In this document: positions 52,901 to 59,907 of the stretch, piece by piece | Layout of the letters: each line of letters starts with the position of its first letter | Position numbering within the stretch: position 1 is the stretch's first letter | Assembly: GCA_964036665.1 (NCBI GenBank) | Contig: OZ038526.1 | Location: 5,704,001-5,768,000 of the forward strand | DNA from: Gordius sp. MW1 | Lineage: Eukaryota > Nematomorpha > Gordioida > Gordea > Gordiidae | Length of the DNA: 64,000 bases | Direction: 5' to 3' | Made by a program: the position numbers and the translations under genes | The notes under the pieces: generated by a model | What the model was told of the DNA's origin: nothing | The model's database searches: none | What the model saw: only the letters and a program-made list of their open reading frames with translations

Positions 52901-53329
52901 TGATTTTTTTATGCCAAATAATAGTGATAAATTGTTTTATTAATTAAGCATAAATATTTATACAATTTTAAGGGCATTATTAAGAAAATGACACTTGAAT
53001 AGAAATCCTAATACCTGAAAAACTGCTTTGGGTTTGTGTAGATCATACAAACTTGGCCTTTTGCTAATTTTGTTCAGTGAGAATATATCTTTGTAATGTT
53101 CAACCTTGGGTAGGGTTTCATGAAGTGACTCTTTTCTAGGAATGTCATTTTGGAAAGATAGCATCGTCGCTGTTTTGGAATTTATGATAATGTTATTGTC
53201 CAAATTGACATGGCCATTTATAGGGTAATCAATTTTATCCGAAACAGAAGTTACCATAAATCGAGAATCGGACCGTTTAATATTGCTATTAAAACCATCA
53301 AACATTGTTTCTGATTTTTCAGCCTCCAT
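28783..53329 (-). CDS. SLC12A2-like: SLC12 cation-chloride cotransporter (NKCC/NCC branch), complete 25-exon gene
   Basis: This gene should encode a plasma-membrane electroneutral Na+/(K+)/Cl- cotransporter. Twenty-five exons with compatible phases sum to 4701 nt (1566 aa). The N-terminus has RFMV (residues 23-26) for SPAK/OSR1-type kinases. TM1 is [29 protein letters not shown] keeps the Pro and Thr of the K+ site, and ATLSSAM keeps the Na+-site serines. An N-glycosylation sequon (NTS, about residue 405) sits in the TM7-8 loop. The C-terminal domain has [34 protein letters not shown] and the end [12 protein letters not shown]. Oddities: Asn225 at the position of the K+-coordinating TM3 Tyr of NKCC1, and about 613 extra residues (782-1394) before GTIDVWW. 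Vertebrate NKCCs are about 1100-1200 aa. NKCC, NCC or a Na-selective CCC activity cannot be told from sequence alone. The start is fixed by an in-frame TGA five codons upstream. Confidence 0.95.
29907..30086 (-). CDS. SLC12A2-like: Copy B exon 24
   Basis: 180 bases, phase 2 to 2, acceptor TTTTGTAG and donor CAT|GTTAAT (weak). [36 protein letters not shown], then [19 protein letters not shown]. Matches the ITDxEL...RQ(I/L)RLNELLxEHSxxAN(I/L)IVM block. Confidence 0.93.
30353..30949. mobile_element. Inverted-repeat element in copy B intron 23
   Basis: GCGTTTATCTCAACCC and CCGCATCC...ATGTCTGGGA on the left are mirrored by TCCCAGACATAGTGGG...GGGGTTCAGATAAACGC on the right (imperfect). Inside is a pyrimidine-rich then purine-rich stretch (30470-30590) and a nested MITE at 30597-30831. 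Confidence 0.5.
30597..30831. mobile_element. MITE with GGTCAAAG ends, second copy
   Basis: GGGAACCGGTCAAAGTAGCA at the left, TGTTACTTTGACCCC at the right. Interior GGTTAGGGTTAGTG at 30672-30685, as in the 26049-26290 copy. Nested in the 30353-30949 element. Confidence 0.55.
31171..31218 (-). CDS. SLC12A2-like: Copy B exon 23 (48-bp small exon)
   Basis: [15 protein letters not shown] between acceptor TTCACAG and an unusual donor AA|GTCTTA. With it the next exon joins as [16 protein letters not shown], aligning with the family's DIxxK...FxxLI.xFxVD. A donor 22 bases further (GCT|GTAATA) would break the phase. Confidence 0.75.
31890..32004 (-). CDS. SLC12A2-like: Copy B exon 22
   Basis: 115 bases, phase 1 to 2, donor [26 protein letters not shown], then [17 protein letters not shown]. 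It directly continues WLFDDGG-LT(L/I)L(I/L)P of the family. Confidence 0.95.
32087..32863 (-). CDS. SLC12A2-like: Copy B exon 21 (linker end and GTIDVWW core)
   Basis: 777 bases, phase 1 at both ends, donor GGAG|GTATAT. About 245 linker residues ([35 protein letters not shown]) lead into [20 protein letters not shown] and WLFDDGG, the hallmark C-terminal core of NKCC/NCC. Confidence 0.93.
33193..33364. mobile_element. G-tract MITE in copy B intron 20
   Basis: CATGGGCGTAGCTAGC at left, GGCTACGCCTATG at right. The interior (GATTAGAGGGGGGCAATAAT, TTTTAATAAATTTCAAC) is the reverse complement of copies at 36774-36946 and 44784-44945. Confidence 0.75.
33996..34334 (-). CDS. SLC12A2-like: Copy B exon 20 (linker cassette)
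   Basis: 339 bases, phase 1 at both ends, acceptor [25 protein letters not shown], basic [11 protein letters not shown] and a serine run. I chose the donor CAACAG|GTAGCG; a weaker GCTC|GTCTTT at 33972 would keep the phase and add eight residues. It is probably disordered and phosphorylatable. Confidence 0.8.
34490..35041 (-). CDS. SLC12A2-like: Copy B exon 19 (linker cassette)
   Basis: 552 bases, phase 1 at both ends. A Ser/Lys/Asn-rich, probably disordered segment including [37 protein letters not shown] and [19 protein letters not shown]. The open frame over the full exon and consensus ends (TTAG, GTAATA) support it. No domain was recognised. Confidence 0.85.
35429..35715 (-). CDS. SLC12A2-like: Copy B exon 18 (start of expanded linker)
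   Basis: 287 bases, phase 2 to 1, donor GAG|GTGAGC. The first 27 residues ([27 protein letters not shown]) are family-conserved. The next 69 or so ([26 protein letters not shown]) start a low-complexity linker without recognisable homology. Confidence 0.92.
36221..36327 (-). CDS. SLC12A2-like: Copy B exon 17
   Basis: 107 bases, phase 0 to 2. [20 protein letters not shown], then [12 protein letters not shown]. Matches AGLGKMKPNTLVMGFKKDW. The His codon is completed in exon 18 (HDAFD). Confidence 0.95.
36564..36698 (-). CDS. SLC12A2-like: Copy B exon 16
   Basis: 45 codons, phase 0. [20 protein letters not shown], then [19 protein letters not shown]. This corresponds to the KRKIKAFY...VHSDDLREGAQ stretch of NKCCs. 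Confidence 0.9.
36774..36946. mobile_element. G-tract MITE in copy B intron 15
   Basis: CATGGGCGTAGCCAGGGG to CTGGCTACGCCTGTG. Internal text AAATCCAAAAAATTGTTG and CCCAAATCATTATTGCCCCC is shared with 44784-44945. The ORF across it is fortuitous. Confidence 0.75.
37050..37161 (-). CDS. SLC12A2-like: Copy B exon 15
   Basis: 112 bases, phase 2 to 0. [20 protein letters not shown], then [15 protein letters not shown]. This matches the RPQ(x)LVLTGPP...RPALVDF block of the C-terminal domain. Confidence 0.95.
38430..38529 (-). CDS. SLC12A2-like: Copy B exon 14 (start of C-terminal domain)
   Basis: 100 bases, phase 1 to 2, donor [25 protein letters not shown], then [21 protein letters not shown] begins the cytosolic domain. 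Confidence 0.95.
38893..39048 (-). CDS. SLC12A2-like: Copy B exon 13 (TM11-12)
   Basis: 156 bases, phase 1 to 1. [18 protein letters not shown], then [18 protein letters not shown] and RIKKP. The donor CCGG|GTTCAT is non-consensus. Joining here gives KKP-D-VNWGSS exactly as in NKCCs, so I accept it. Confidence 0.93.
39494..39595 (-). CDS. SLC12A2-like: Copy B exon 12 (TM10)
   Basis: 102 bases, phase 1 to 1, donor [26 protein letters not shown], then [24 protein letters not shown] and [12 protein letters not shown] are near-invariant in the family. Confidence 0.96.
39708..39831 (-). CDS. SLC12A2-like: Copy B exon 11 (TM9)
   Basis: 124 bases, phase 0 to 1, donor [23 protein letters not shown], then [18 protein letters not shown]. 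Confidence 0.95.
39933..40040 (-). CDS. SLC12A2-like: Copy B exon 10 (TM8)
   Basis: 36 codons, phase 0. [19 protein letters not shown], then [17 protein letters not shown]. The Ala and paired Ser of SATLSS, Na+ ligands in NKCC1, are present. Confidence 0.95.
40158..40292. mobile_element. Short MITE in copy B intron 9
   Basis: CATGGGCATACCCAAGG and CTGACTACGCTTATG are diverged versions of the GCGTAGCCAGG terminal repeat. The G-tract is lost. It lies between exons 9 and 10 and mimics an exon on the minus strand. Confidence 0.5.
40335..40583 (-). CDS. SLC12A2-like: Copy B exon 9 (TM7 and extracellular loop)
   Basis: 83 codons, phase 0. [20 protein letters not shown] leads into TM7. A loop follows with [11 protein letters not shown] (N-glycosylation sequon) and two cysteines in [11 protein letters not shown], then LLYDYH. 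The donor is GTAAGT. Confidence 0.95.
40935..41290 (+). repeat. Diverged tandem repeat, about 186-bp units (part 1)
   Basis: ACCCCGCCCGAGGGCAAATTC at about 40960 and GACCCCGGCCCGAGGCCGCA at about 41138 head two units sharing AAAATCGAAAACTAGG-type and GACCGCAGTTTGCATT text. The same units resume at 43015-43190. Confidence 0.55.
41499..42118. mobile_element. GGGC-rich hAT-like element in intron 8
   Basis: CTTGCACGGGCAGCCCGACC at the left, with CGGGTCGGGCCTGATGCGGC. At the right TCGGGCTCGGGCTCGGATCG, GGCCGGGCTCGGGCAG and GGGGCTCTGAGTCC. An AT-rich interior without an ORF. G/C-rich inverted ends are typical of some hAT MITEs. Boundaries are approximate. Confidence 0.4.
42195..42970 (+). pseudogene. 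LINE RT fragment (RTE-like), split by a MITE
   Basis: Plus-strand pieces read [16 protein letters not shown], then [20 protein letters not shown] and [11 protein letters not shown]. After the MITE at 42550-42823 they continue with RRKNEKI-type text ([10 protein letters not shown]). This is the post-RT region equivalent to 8240-7700 of the other LINE. Stops and frameshifts are present. Confidence 0.6.
42550..42823. mobile_element. MITE with GGGCTTGTCTTAATATCGGA ends and TAA target duplication
   Basis: 274 bases with terminal inverted repeats GGGCTTGTCTTAATATCGGA and its complement, flanked by TAA on both sides (42547-42549, 42824-42826). A 3-bp TWA duplication is the PIF/Harbinger hallmark. 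It sits inside the LINE fragment. A second copy is at 59550-59904. Confidence 0.8.
43015..43190 (+). repeat. Diverged tandem repeat (part 2)
   Basis: Two unit starts (ACCCGGCCCGAGGCCAACCC at 43020, GACCCCGGCTCGAGGGCAAA at 43150) match 40935-41290. The array appears to have been split by the hAT-like and LINE insertions between. Confidence 0.5.
43368..43495 (-). CDS. SLC12A2-like: Copy B exon 8 (TM6)
   Basis: 128 bases, phase 1 to 0, donor [20 protein letters not shown], then [15 protein letters not shown] and [11 protein letters not shown]. Pro and Thr of FPSAT correspond to K+ ligands in NKCC1, and the unwound TM6 motif GANISGD is intact. Confidence 0.96.
43602..43713 (-). CDS. SLC12A2-like: Copy B exon 7 (TM5)
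   Basis: 112 bases, phase 0 to 1. [20 protein letters not shown], then [14 protein letters not shown]. The donor is AAAA|GTTATT, a weaker consensus, but phase and homology to the next exon agree. Confidence 0.92.
43939..44055 (-). CDS. SLC12A2-like: Copy B exon 6 (TM4)
   Basis: 39 codons, phase 0. [17 protein letters not shown], then [20 protein letters not shown]. The AGMEWE motif at the end of TM4 is diagnostic of NKCC/NCC proteins. Confidence 0.95.
44496..44635 (-). CDS. SLC12A2-like: Copy B exon 5 (TM3; K+-site residue changed)
   Basis: 140 bases, phase 1 to 0. [17 protein letters not shown], then [20 protein letters not shown]. The codon AAT (44537-44535) gives Asn225 where NKCC1 has Tyr383 (AMYVVGF) and NCC has His. 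The ends are ACAAG|GG and CAA|GTAACA. Confidence 0.95.
44784..44945. mobile_element. G-tract MITE in copy B intron 4
   Basis: CATGGGCGTAGCCAGGGGCG to CTAGCTACTCCCATG. The interior matches 36774-36946. Confidence 0.75.
46008..46186. mobile_element. piggyBac-like MITE (TTAA target)
   Basis: ATTGCTAACTTTTTTCAACT and AGAAAGTTAGCAAT are inverted ends of a 179-base unit flanked by TTAA at 46004-46007 and 46187-46190, the target of piggyBac-type elements. Non-coding. In copy B intron 4. Confidence 0.65.
46720..47050. mobile_element. pogo/Tigger-like MITE (TA target)
   Basis: CAGTCAAAACCGTTTAATTG at the left and CTATTAAGAAGTTTCGACTG at the right, flanked by TA. Interior repeats such as CGCGATTAACCGATATTTCG follow the Tigger/pogo MITE style. 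In copy B intron 4. Confidence 0.7.
48324..48419 (-). CDS. SLC12A2-like: Copy B exon 4 (TM2)
   Basis: 96 bases, phase 1 to 1, acceptor CCTTAG and donor [25 protein letters not shown] then [13 protein letters not shown], matching the TM2 and ATNG(x)V(R/K)GG loop of NKCCs. Confidence 0.95.
49100..49830. other. rDNA-associated block in copy B intron 3
   Basis: Homologous to the flanks of the 944-2880 block (TTGAGGAGAAATCGATAGGC, AACATGATTAATCCACAAAT, GATGAAAGGATTAGGG). The clear 18S core is missing; instead about 200 bases including ACGATCGGGTGAGTCTGGGC are present. Its orthologous position in both copies shows it predates the duplication. Confidence 0.55.
49883..49989. mobile_element. G-tract MITE in copy B intron 3
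   Basis: CATGGGCGTAGCCAGGTTTT to CTCCTGGCTACGCCCATG, with poly-G runs. A short version of the family, with perfect outer ends. Confidence 0.75.
50373..51907. mobile_element. Foldback element with about 660-bp inverted arms
   Basis: Arms 50373-51033 and 51247-51907 are near-perfect reverse complements around a 213-base centre. The outer ends are AGGGCCATTCCAGGAC and its partner GACTGGCCCT. Each arm contains CGACCGACCATTTCAGATCA. The parallel ORFs in the two arms are simply the same sequence and resemble no known protein. It is absent from copy A intron 3, so it inserted after the duplication. Confidence 0.8.
52409..52484 (-). CDS. SLC12A2-like: Copy B exon 3 (TM1)
   Basis: 76 bases, phase 0 to 1, donor [22 protein letters not shown] then SWIVGQAGI. 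Leu-Asn-Ile-Trp of TM1, which carry Na+ and K+ ligands in NKCC1, are intact. Confidence 0.95.
52700..52786 (-). CDS. SLC12A2-like: Copy B exon 2
   Basis: 29 codons, phase 0 at both ends, acceptor TTTTAG and donor GTAAGT. It encodes [15 protein letters not shown] and [11 protein letters not shown] just ahead of TM1. Confidence 0.93.
53015..53329 (-). CDS. SLC12A2-like: Copy B exon 1 (N-terminal regulatory region)
   Basis: 105 codons, donor CAG|GTATTA. RFMV at 23-26 is the kinase-docking motif; LPKVEHYKD and [10 protein letters not shown] are the conserved NKCC blocks. It is highly similar to copy A exon 1, with small indels only. Confidence 0.93.
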
Positions 53330-53470
53330 TAGAGCAGTAGTTCAGGCAAAAATTTCATAATCTAATAAATGCATATACGCCTAATCTCGGCTGCAAAAAA
53401 TTTAAATTTTGCGTCACAATGTTCAGCTGATTTAAGAGTATGTATGAACCTAGAACTCAAAAATTGGATA
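53330..53470 (-). promoter_or_regulatory. Conserved upstream block of copy B
   Basis: Aligns with 6526-6665. The best-kept core, about 53387-53443, reads on the minus strand CAGCTGAACATTGTGACGCA then AAATTTAAATTTTTTGCAGC. Similarity between the copies ends beyond about 53470, marking the duplication border. Proximal promoter or 5'UTR is inferred. Confidence 0.4.
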
Positions 53471-54265
53471 TACATACACATTCTTATCATAAATCTTTCA
53501 AGGCTATAGGTAAGCAAAGGTTGCTAGGAAAGGAAAATGAGAATCAAACATTAAGGCTGTAGAGAGTTGGTGGTACCTCGGGTTGTAATGAAATTACCCT
53601 TAATTGTTATTAACGTATACCATCGCAAGTTTATACACCAATTATTTGGTCTTAGTCTATACCCCACTTAATGGTAATCATACCATTATACCGCTCCTAA
53701 CAGTAGCGTCATGAGTAGGGTCCTACGTGGTGATGCACAAACATAAGCTCAAGATAACATCAAAATATTTTTAACATACTTTTGTAAGAATTTTAATTGT
53801 CCACCTAAATTCATGTTTTAATTTTAATAAAAATATTATGTAATAAAGATAGATAAGATCTGTGGTAAATGACAAATGAGCAAAGTACAATACAAAAGAA
53901 TCTCCAAATACGCGTGGTTCAATAACTGTGGAATATTTATATTAAATGTGATTATGCAAAATGAGCTGTAAATGCTAATATAGTGGATAAAATAAATATA
54001 TGGAGGAGTGGAACATAGTTGAAGTAGTGATGTTAAATAAAGTGGTGTGGGATTGACATCTCTTTAATTGAATTGTTTAGGGCTATACCCAGTTGAAGAA
54101 ATTTCGAGATGCCAATTGGCGGAAAATACGTTGAAATCGAGAGAGGCGGAAAAATTCGCTGTCAATTACATGGGAAAAAGCGAAGGATACAAAGATCCCA
54201 AACCATCACGTTATAAAGCAATGGGAGAGTTAGAAGAACGAATTCCCAAAAGCAATACGGGTAAA
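53471..54265. other. Upstream intergenic stretch
   Basis: No recognisable gene. It may include eroded LTR or gag sequence of the Ty3/gypsy relic that follows; a 71-codon frame at 54068-54283 is Lys/Glu-rich but unassigned. Confidence 0.3.
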
Positions 54266-54269
54266 AGTA

Positions 54270-56320
54270 CATTTAAAAGATGAGATAGATCCCCTATTTA
54301 TGACTTGGAAGATAGAAGTGGAAGCAGAACTTAATAAATGTGTCAGAGATCGCTTTTTTATGGTGAGCCAGCCCCGGTGATATCCGTAAAGAAAAATCAT
54401 GGGATTCACATGTTTATGCATTGATTATAGGATTATCATAAATAAATACGCACAAGGATTAATGTATATTATACCCATAAGCGATTATTTGTTAAATAAA
54501 CAGAACAACGCGTATTTTCCTCCAATTTGAACTTGAACAAAGCTTATCTACATTTTGAGCTAGGTTCGAGACAAACCAACGTTTGACGATCTCCACACTG
54601 TTAAAGTCAACCATATGCCTTATTGCGCCGCGGCTATTTTTAAAAAAACAATGGATAAAATTATAAGGGATGGATTGAGTATTCGTATATAGACGATATA
54701 TAAATCGCGGGTGAAACTTAAGAAGTCCACAGCGAGCCACTATTCAAAGCACTAACTTTACAAAAATGAGGGTTTAAGCCAAATATGACAAAGAGCGTGT
54801 TATGTGCTAATAAAATTACATTTTTAGGATACTTAATCAGCAACAAAGGGATTCAAATCAATAGTAATAAAGCCGACTAGTAGTGCGATGCAAAATTTGA
54901 CAAATAATAATAAAACGTTTTGGGTGAACATCATAAAAAAACTAGGCCAAAATCGAGGGTGGAGAACAACAAGCTACATTTGACACTCTTAAGTCTGGAC
55001 TTACTAAGACCCCCGTGCTTGCATACTTTAATATAGATGGACACAAGCCTGCTCGTAGATGCGTCAGGTACAGGGCTAGAAGTTATGTTACAACAACGAG
55101 CGCCGGGGAGAATTGGAGAGTAGTGGCATATGTTTTAAGGGCGTTAAGCGAAAGTGAAAGCCGATATTTAATGATTGAACGGAAAGCGGTGGTGTTATAG
55201 TTCAATTAATATATACAATAACGAAGCGTTGCTATAATGACATAGACCTTTAGTTTATATAATTTTCCAAAACAAAAAGGGCAAGGAACATTAATACCAC
55301 GACTAGACGGGTCCTCATGGTAACAGGTTACACGACAAAGTTTGAGTACAACAAAGGATCATAGAACGCGGCAGATTTCTCGTCCAGAAAGCTAAACATA
55401 TACGAATTAGCTAGGAAATTTTAAAAGAAGCTATATCACTGGATAAATGCGACAACATACCTTAGACGATCCAGGGTTAAGTCAGTTAAAAGAGTAGATA
55501 TGAGACAAACAAAATACGATCGTTACTATTGGCTAAAACGCCACTACAAAAAGCACTTGCCAGAGTTACCAAAAAAACATATTTTTTTACAAGGGCGACG
55601 AAAACTTTGTGGCTAAGACAAGAGGAGCGTATTTCTAAAAGCTATATAGGGACCAACTGGGTATCAAACGAGTGCAAGAAGTGGCATGGCAGTATATATT
55701 AAGGCCTACTCACGACAATGACTTATTATGCGAAGGGTGTCGGAGTTGCAATTACACGGCCGCAGCGGTGAAGACGGCATCGTTGATAGAGTGTCAACCA
55801 AGGCACAGTCATTTGATTAGAGTACATATGAATATTTTGGACTATCTCAGACGTTAATCATAACTGGTTATTGTAGACAATAGCTCAAAATGGGTAGAAG
55901 TCTTTAAGTTAGAAGACACCACATCGAAGATCATAATTAAAAACTTTCCAGAATGTTCACGAGATTCGGGAACCCATTTTTTAATATATAACGGGCCGCT
56001 ATTTAAGGTCAGGACTCAGGAGGATGAGAGTGATTTAGCCATGGACAGGCCCCTTGCCATCCTGCTTCCAACCGGCTGCCAGAAAAGTTTATACGATTGA
56101 TCAAAGAAGCCATTATAAGAAACGAGAAGGTGGGTCTAAGTAACTTTTTGAAAAATTAAAGCCAAGGTGATGTTAAAAAGGCGAATGCTATCCGAATGGG
56201 AGGTACTAAGGGAAATGGTACCGCAGCAATGTTAAGAGATCGGAAAACCGCGTGTGTTCGACCTAGGAGAGATGGTTTGGGTGGGATGTTCTTGGGGCTA
56301 AGCAACTGGGATAGAAGGCT
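54270..56320 (+). pseudogene. Ty3/gypsy retrotransposon pol relic
   Basis: Domains in normal order, with many stops and frameshifts: reverse transcriptase (LCIDYRIINKYAQGLM at about 54420, YIDDI at about 54690, ITFLGYLISNKGIQIN at about 54810), RNase H (PVLAYFNIDGHKPARR at about 55010, VAYVLRALSESESRYLMIE at about 55125), integrase zinc-finger part (CEGCRSCNYT at about 55735), integrase core (VIVDNSSKWVEVFKLEDTT at about 55870) and a C-terminal RVFDLGEMVWVG (about 56250). No LTRs were identified. Not functional. Confidence 0.85.
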
Positions 56321-58149
56321 CTATAACAGCCAAGTACGTAGTCGCTCCTATAATGTGTGAGCTCAGGGAACAATGCACCACCGACACTTGGATTAAGTAA
56401 GAGAACTGAGAATCTTTAATTAGGCCGCACTGGGACAAGAGAACGGGTGGCCCTAAAGGCTGATACCAGAAGAGGAATCGGTGTAGCAACCGGGCCACAA
56501 CTAGAAAATTTAAAACCACGTTGGGACGTCTAATAGCATTTGTTATTTCGATCTCGTCCCGGTATCGAAAGCAAAATCTCGTTTAGTCTTGGGTGCCATT
56601 GTGAGATGCTTATCTCACCTCGAATTAGCAAACGGCATCGTCTTAACGAGAATTCTCGACATGTCTCTATTTTTGAAATTTTTTAGACTACTTAAGTTTT
56701 TAGCCAATTTTTTAAATTATAATATAACAAAATTGAAATGCCAAACTTGTTTTTGTTGGAAAACTTTATGATAATATTTTATCTCTTGTGCACTACTTTA
56801 CTTTACTACATCGCTACCTGAGAATTTGAGTGCTCTATCTGCAATTTTTAAAAATTTTAAAGTAAAAGTGCTATTCGGTAGATTTTTTTTTATTTTATCA
56901 TAAACTTTTTAAGAAATGTGGAAAAAAAATTTCTGGCTTCGCTATTAAGATTCTTATTTCGAATAAATCGCAAATATCAATATTTTTTAGAATTGTTTGC
57001 TCTATCTGCAATTACCCAATCGCAAGCGCTCATTTAATCACGTGAATAAATCGTCTGCTTTTAAATTTTTATTCGAATATTATCTCTACATTTAATTTTT
57101 AAATTGTGGTATGTCAAACATTGATAAAATAAGAACTATTTCGGATGAAGATAAGTAAAATTAATATAAAACACATAGCCATAACTTTTACACTAGTTTT
57201 AAGGGTCCAATCAAGAAATTGATAATGATGGTTACAAGACAAAATTAATAAATGAAACTATGGTAGGGAAAAAAATTTAAGAGAAAAAGGAAACGAGTAT
57301 GTTAATATCAAACGAAATTTTATGATAAAAAAGAATTGTTAAGGAAATATTAAGAATTGTAAAAATGCAAAAAATAAATGATTAAAAACAGATGGAAATT
57401 CATAAAAGCTTTTGGGAGATGCCTGATACAAAATAGGCTTGTATTATAGCAAATTTATAGTATGTCTGCCGAGTAAAAGAAGGCAATTATTTTTCCGAAA
57501 AACAAACACATTGCAATATTATTTTGAACTAAATGATGTCAGAATCATTTTTTTGTTTCTGTATATCATTTATATAATAATAAATAAATTGTCTAAAACT
57601 AGCATGAATTTAGCTGGGTATAATAATGCCTTTCAAAGGGGTAGCATTTATATGTAATAAAAATAATATTAACCCCGGTATAAATTGACCCCGGTTAGGG
57701 TTTTAGAGCTTAATAAAGGATATTAATCATGATTGTGTTAGAAATTTAATTATATACATTGATCACCTTATAAGTTTTAATTTTGATAAATTTTTCCGCT
57801 TACATAGCCTTAATTTACCTTAAAATTGTTTATACTAGTAAAAATTTGAGTTATTGGAGTATCATAGTCATAATAATAAATAACTAGTTTTATAATCTCA
57901 TATTTATTTTATCATTTAAATTTATAAGCCATGATTTTATTTTTAGTGTCTACAAAATCGTAAAACTTGCCGTTAAAATGCATATATAGCAAACAAGATA
58001 AATACAATCGCAAAAAATTTAGAACTTTGCGCTATCTGAAATTAAAAAAAATCTATTTTTTTATTGAAAAAAAAAGACAAAATCCAAATTTTTGGCTAAA
58101 ATACTACAGATTCTAATAGTCTACACTATCAAACGTAATTTCAAGTCAT
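56321..58149. other. AT-rich intergenic stretch, nothing recognised
   Basis: Reduced GC, scattered short ORFs without family resemblance, no tandem repeats or transposon ends seen. Confidence 0.45.
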
Positions 58150-59257
58150 ATTAATTGCTATGCAATTTATGGGCTCGCTTTTTGTTGTCCGTCCGTCGGT
58201 CCGTCCTCCAAGTTATTACACCGTCCTTCAATTGTCTGACTTGCCGGTTCAATCCCCGGAGAGGACAAATTTTTTTTTTAAATTAAATTAATATTTTGTT
58301 CTTGTCAATACCATGATAATATGACTTTTTGACCGTCCGCTGGCTACTGACCAATGAAAAAATGACCATTTGCCAAATTGTAATTCAAAATTTTAATTTT
58401 TTTTTCGTTTTTGAATTGGTATATTAGGTTAACATTGATAATTACCCTATGCCCGTCAGTCCTCCAACGTTCTTACATCGTCATTCAACTTTCTGACTTG
58501 CTGGTTTAATTCCCGGAGAGAACAATTTTTTTTTAATTAAATTAATATTTTGTTCTGGTTAATACCATTGATAATATGACTTTTTGGCCTTCCGCTGGCT
58601 TCTGACCAATGAAAAAATGATTATTGGCCAAATTGTGATTCGAAATTATTTTTTCGTTTTTGAATTGGTATATTAGGTTAACATTGATAATGACCCTATG
58701 GCCTCCCCTACAAGGGCCAATGCCTCTACTGATATGGGTCCCTGTGCCCCCCCCCCCACAAAAGCCTATGCCTCTACAAATTCGAATTCCGAAGAGGACA
58801 AATTATTTTTTATTATTTTTTAAATTAAATTAATATATTGTTCTTGTTAATACCATTGATAATATGACTTTTTGACCGTCCGCTGGCTACTGCCAATAAA
58901 AAAAATGACCATTGGCTAAAGCGAGATTAAAATCGATTTTTTTTCTTGATTATAATTATAGGCTAGTTATTTGGCTGTCAACCATTAGTAAAGATCACCA
59001 CTGGCCAAAGTGATGGAACATTTGTAAAAATAATTAACTAATTATTTTGCATGTAATACCCCCCTATAGGCATTCTCGCTCCTTCCCACTTTTCTCGCCC
59101 ATAAATTGCCTAGCAAATATTTTTTATACGGAGTATAGATGAGTTTCGTTCCCCCTTCCCTTCCCCTCTTCCCCTTTCCCCCTCCCCTTCCCTTTCCCCT
59201 TCCCTTCCCCTCTTCCTCTTTCCCCCTCCCCCTTCCCACGAGGGCCGAAGCCCCGAG
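58150..59257 (+). mobile_element. Composite helitron-like element, copy 4 (most complete)
   Basis: 5' terminus ATTAATTGCTATGCAATTTA then TGGGCTCGC (58150). Three tandem units of about 265 bp (58200-58930), each with a tRNA-like module and a minisatellite unit. Then GGCATTCTCGCTCCTTCCC, the inverted subterminal repeat GCCCATAAATTGCCTAGC (59099), a pyrimidine tract, and a terminal hairpin GGGCCGAAGCCCC then GAG (59257). No ORF for a Rep/helicase. Confidence 0.6.
58197..58800 (+). repeat. Tandem tRNA-like modules
   Basis: Three units with T-arm-like GCCGGTTCAATCCCCGGAGA (about 58240), GCTGGTTTAATTCCCGGAGA (about 58500) and a diverged ACAAATTCGAATTCCGAAGA (about 58778). The first two are preceded by about 45 bases (TTATTACACCGTCCTTCAAT) where D- and anticodon-arm equivalents would be. 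Pairing is incomplete, so they are not called as functional tRNA genes. Confidence 0.5.
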
Positions 59258-59549
59258 TTGATTAATAAGTTTAGATTTTACATTCAAACTTTGAACTCAA
59301 TTATCTCAGTTTGGAGTTTTGTGCAGATAGAGCACTCCAATGCTCAGGTAGCGATATACTATCCGTTTTTATATTTTGTATCTGTTTTTATAATGTTTAT
59401 AGCTTCGCTTCAAGTAAAATTAAATAATAAAATACATGTTTTTATAAGCTGTCCACTAAAATAAATTGTATAAAGTCATTTATCTAATTTAAAAATAACA
59501 TTTTCTATAATACGGGCCGATTAAAAAAAATATATCATTAAATGTCTAA

Positions 59550-59904
59550 GGGCTTGTCTTAATATCGGATTTTGCTGCGCAGCAAAAATCTTCGTACGGG
59601 TTAGAACATAGCCATGTCTTAACATCGAATTCACATGAGATTTACATTTCAGACGCCTAACATAACAGCGATTTTGTAAGATGCAAAATTTTTCCTAGGC
59701 TTAAATGTTGGATGTTTTTACATTTTTAGGTGTCAGCAAAGTTTGGATCTAATCTCAAAAGTTGAAATAAAAAAAACGTTTTTAACTAGCAAAAAACAAA
59801 AAATGAACAATTACAACCTAGTTTGACGCAGGAAATTGAATCGGGTATTTAGACAAAGATAAATTCGCGCAATTTGAATCTGAATCCGACATTAAGACAA
59901 GCCC
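59550..59904. mobile_element. MITE with GGGCTTGTCTTAATATCGGA ends, second copy
   Basis: 355 bases, identical left end to 42550, right end TCCGACATTAAGACAAGCCC, flanked by TAA (59547-59549 and 59905-59907). Internal blocks (TCTTCGTACGGGTTAGAACA, TTTCAGACGCCTAACATAAC) match the other copy in reverse orientation. Confidence 0.8.
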
Positions 59905-59907
59905 TAA

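Noticed and set aside
58197-58270. Functional tRNA gene
   Set aside because: The T-arm-like part is good, but D-arm and acceptor pairing are poor and the module is repeated within a transposable element.
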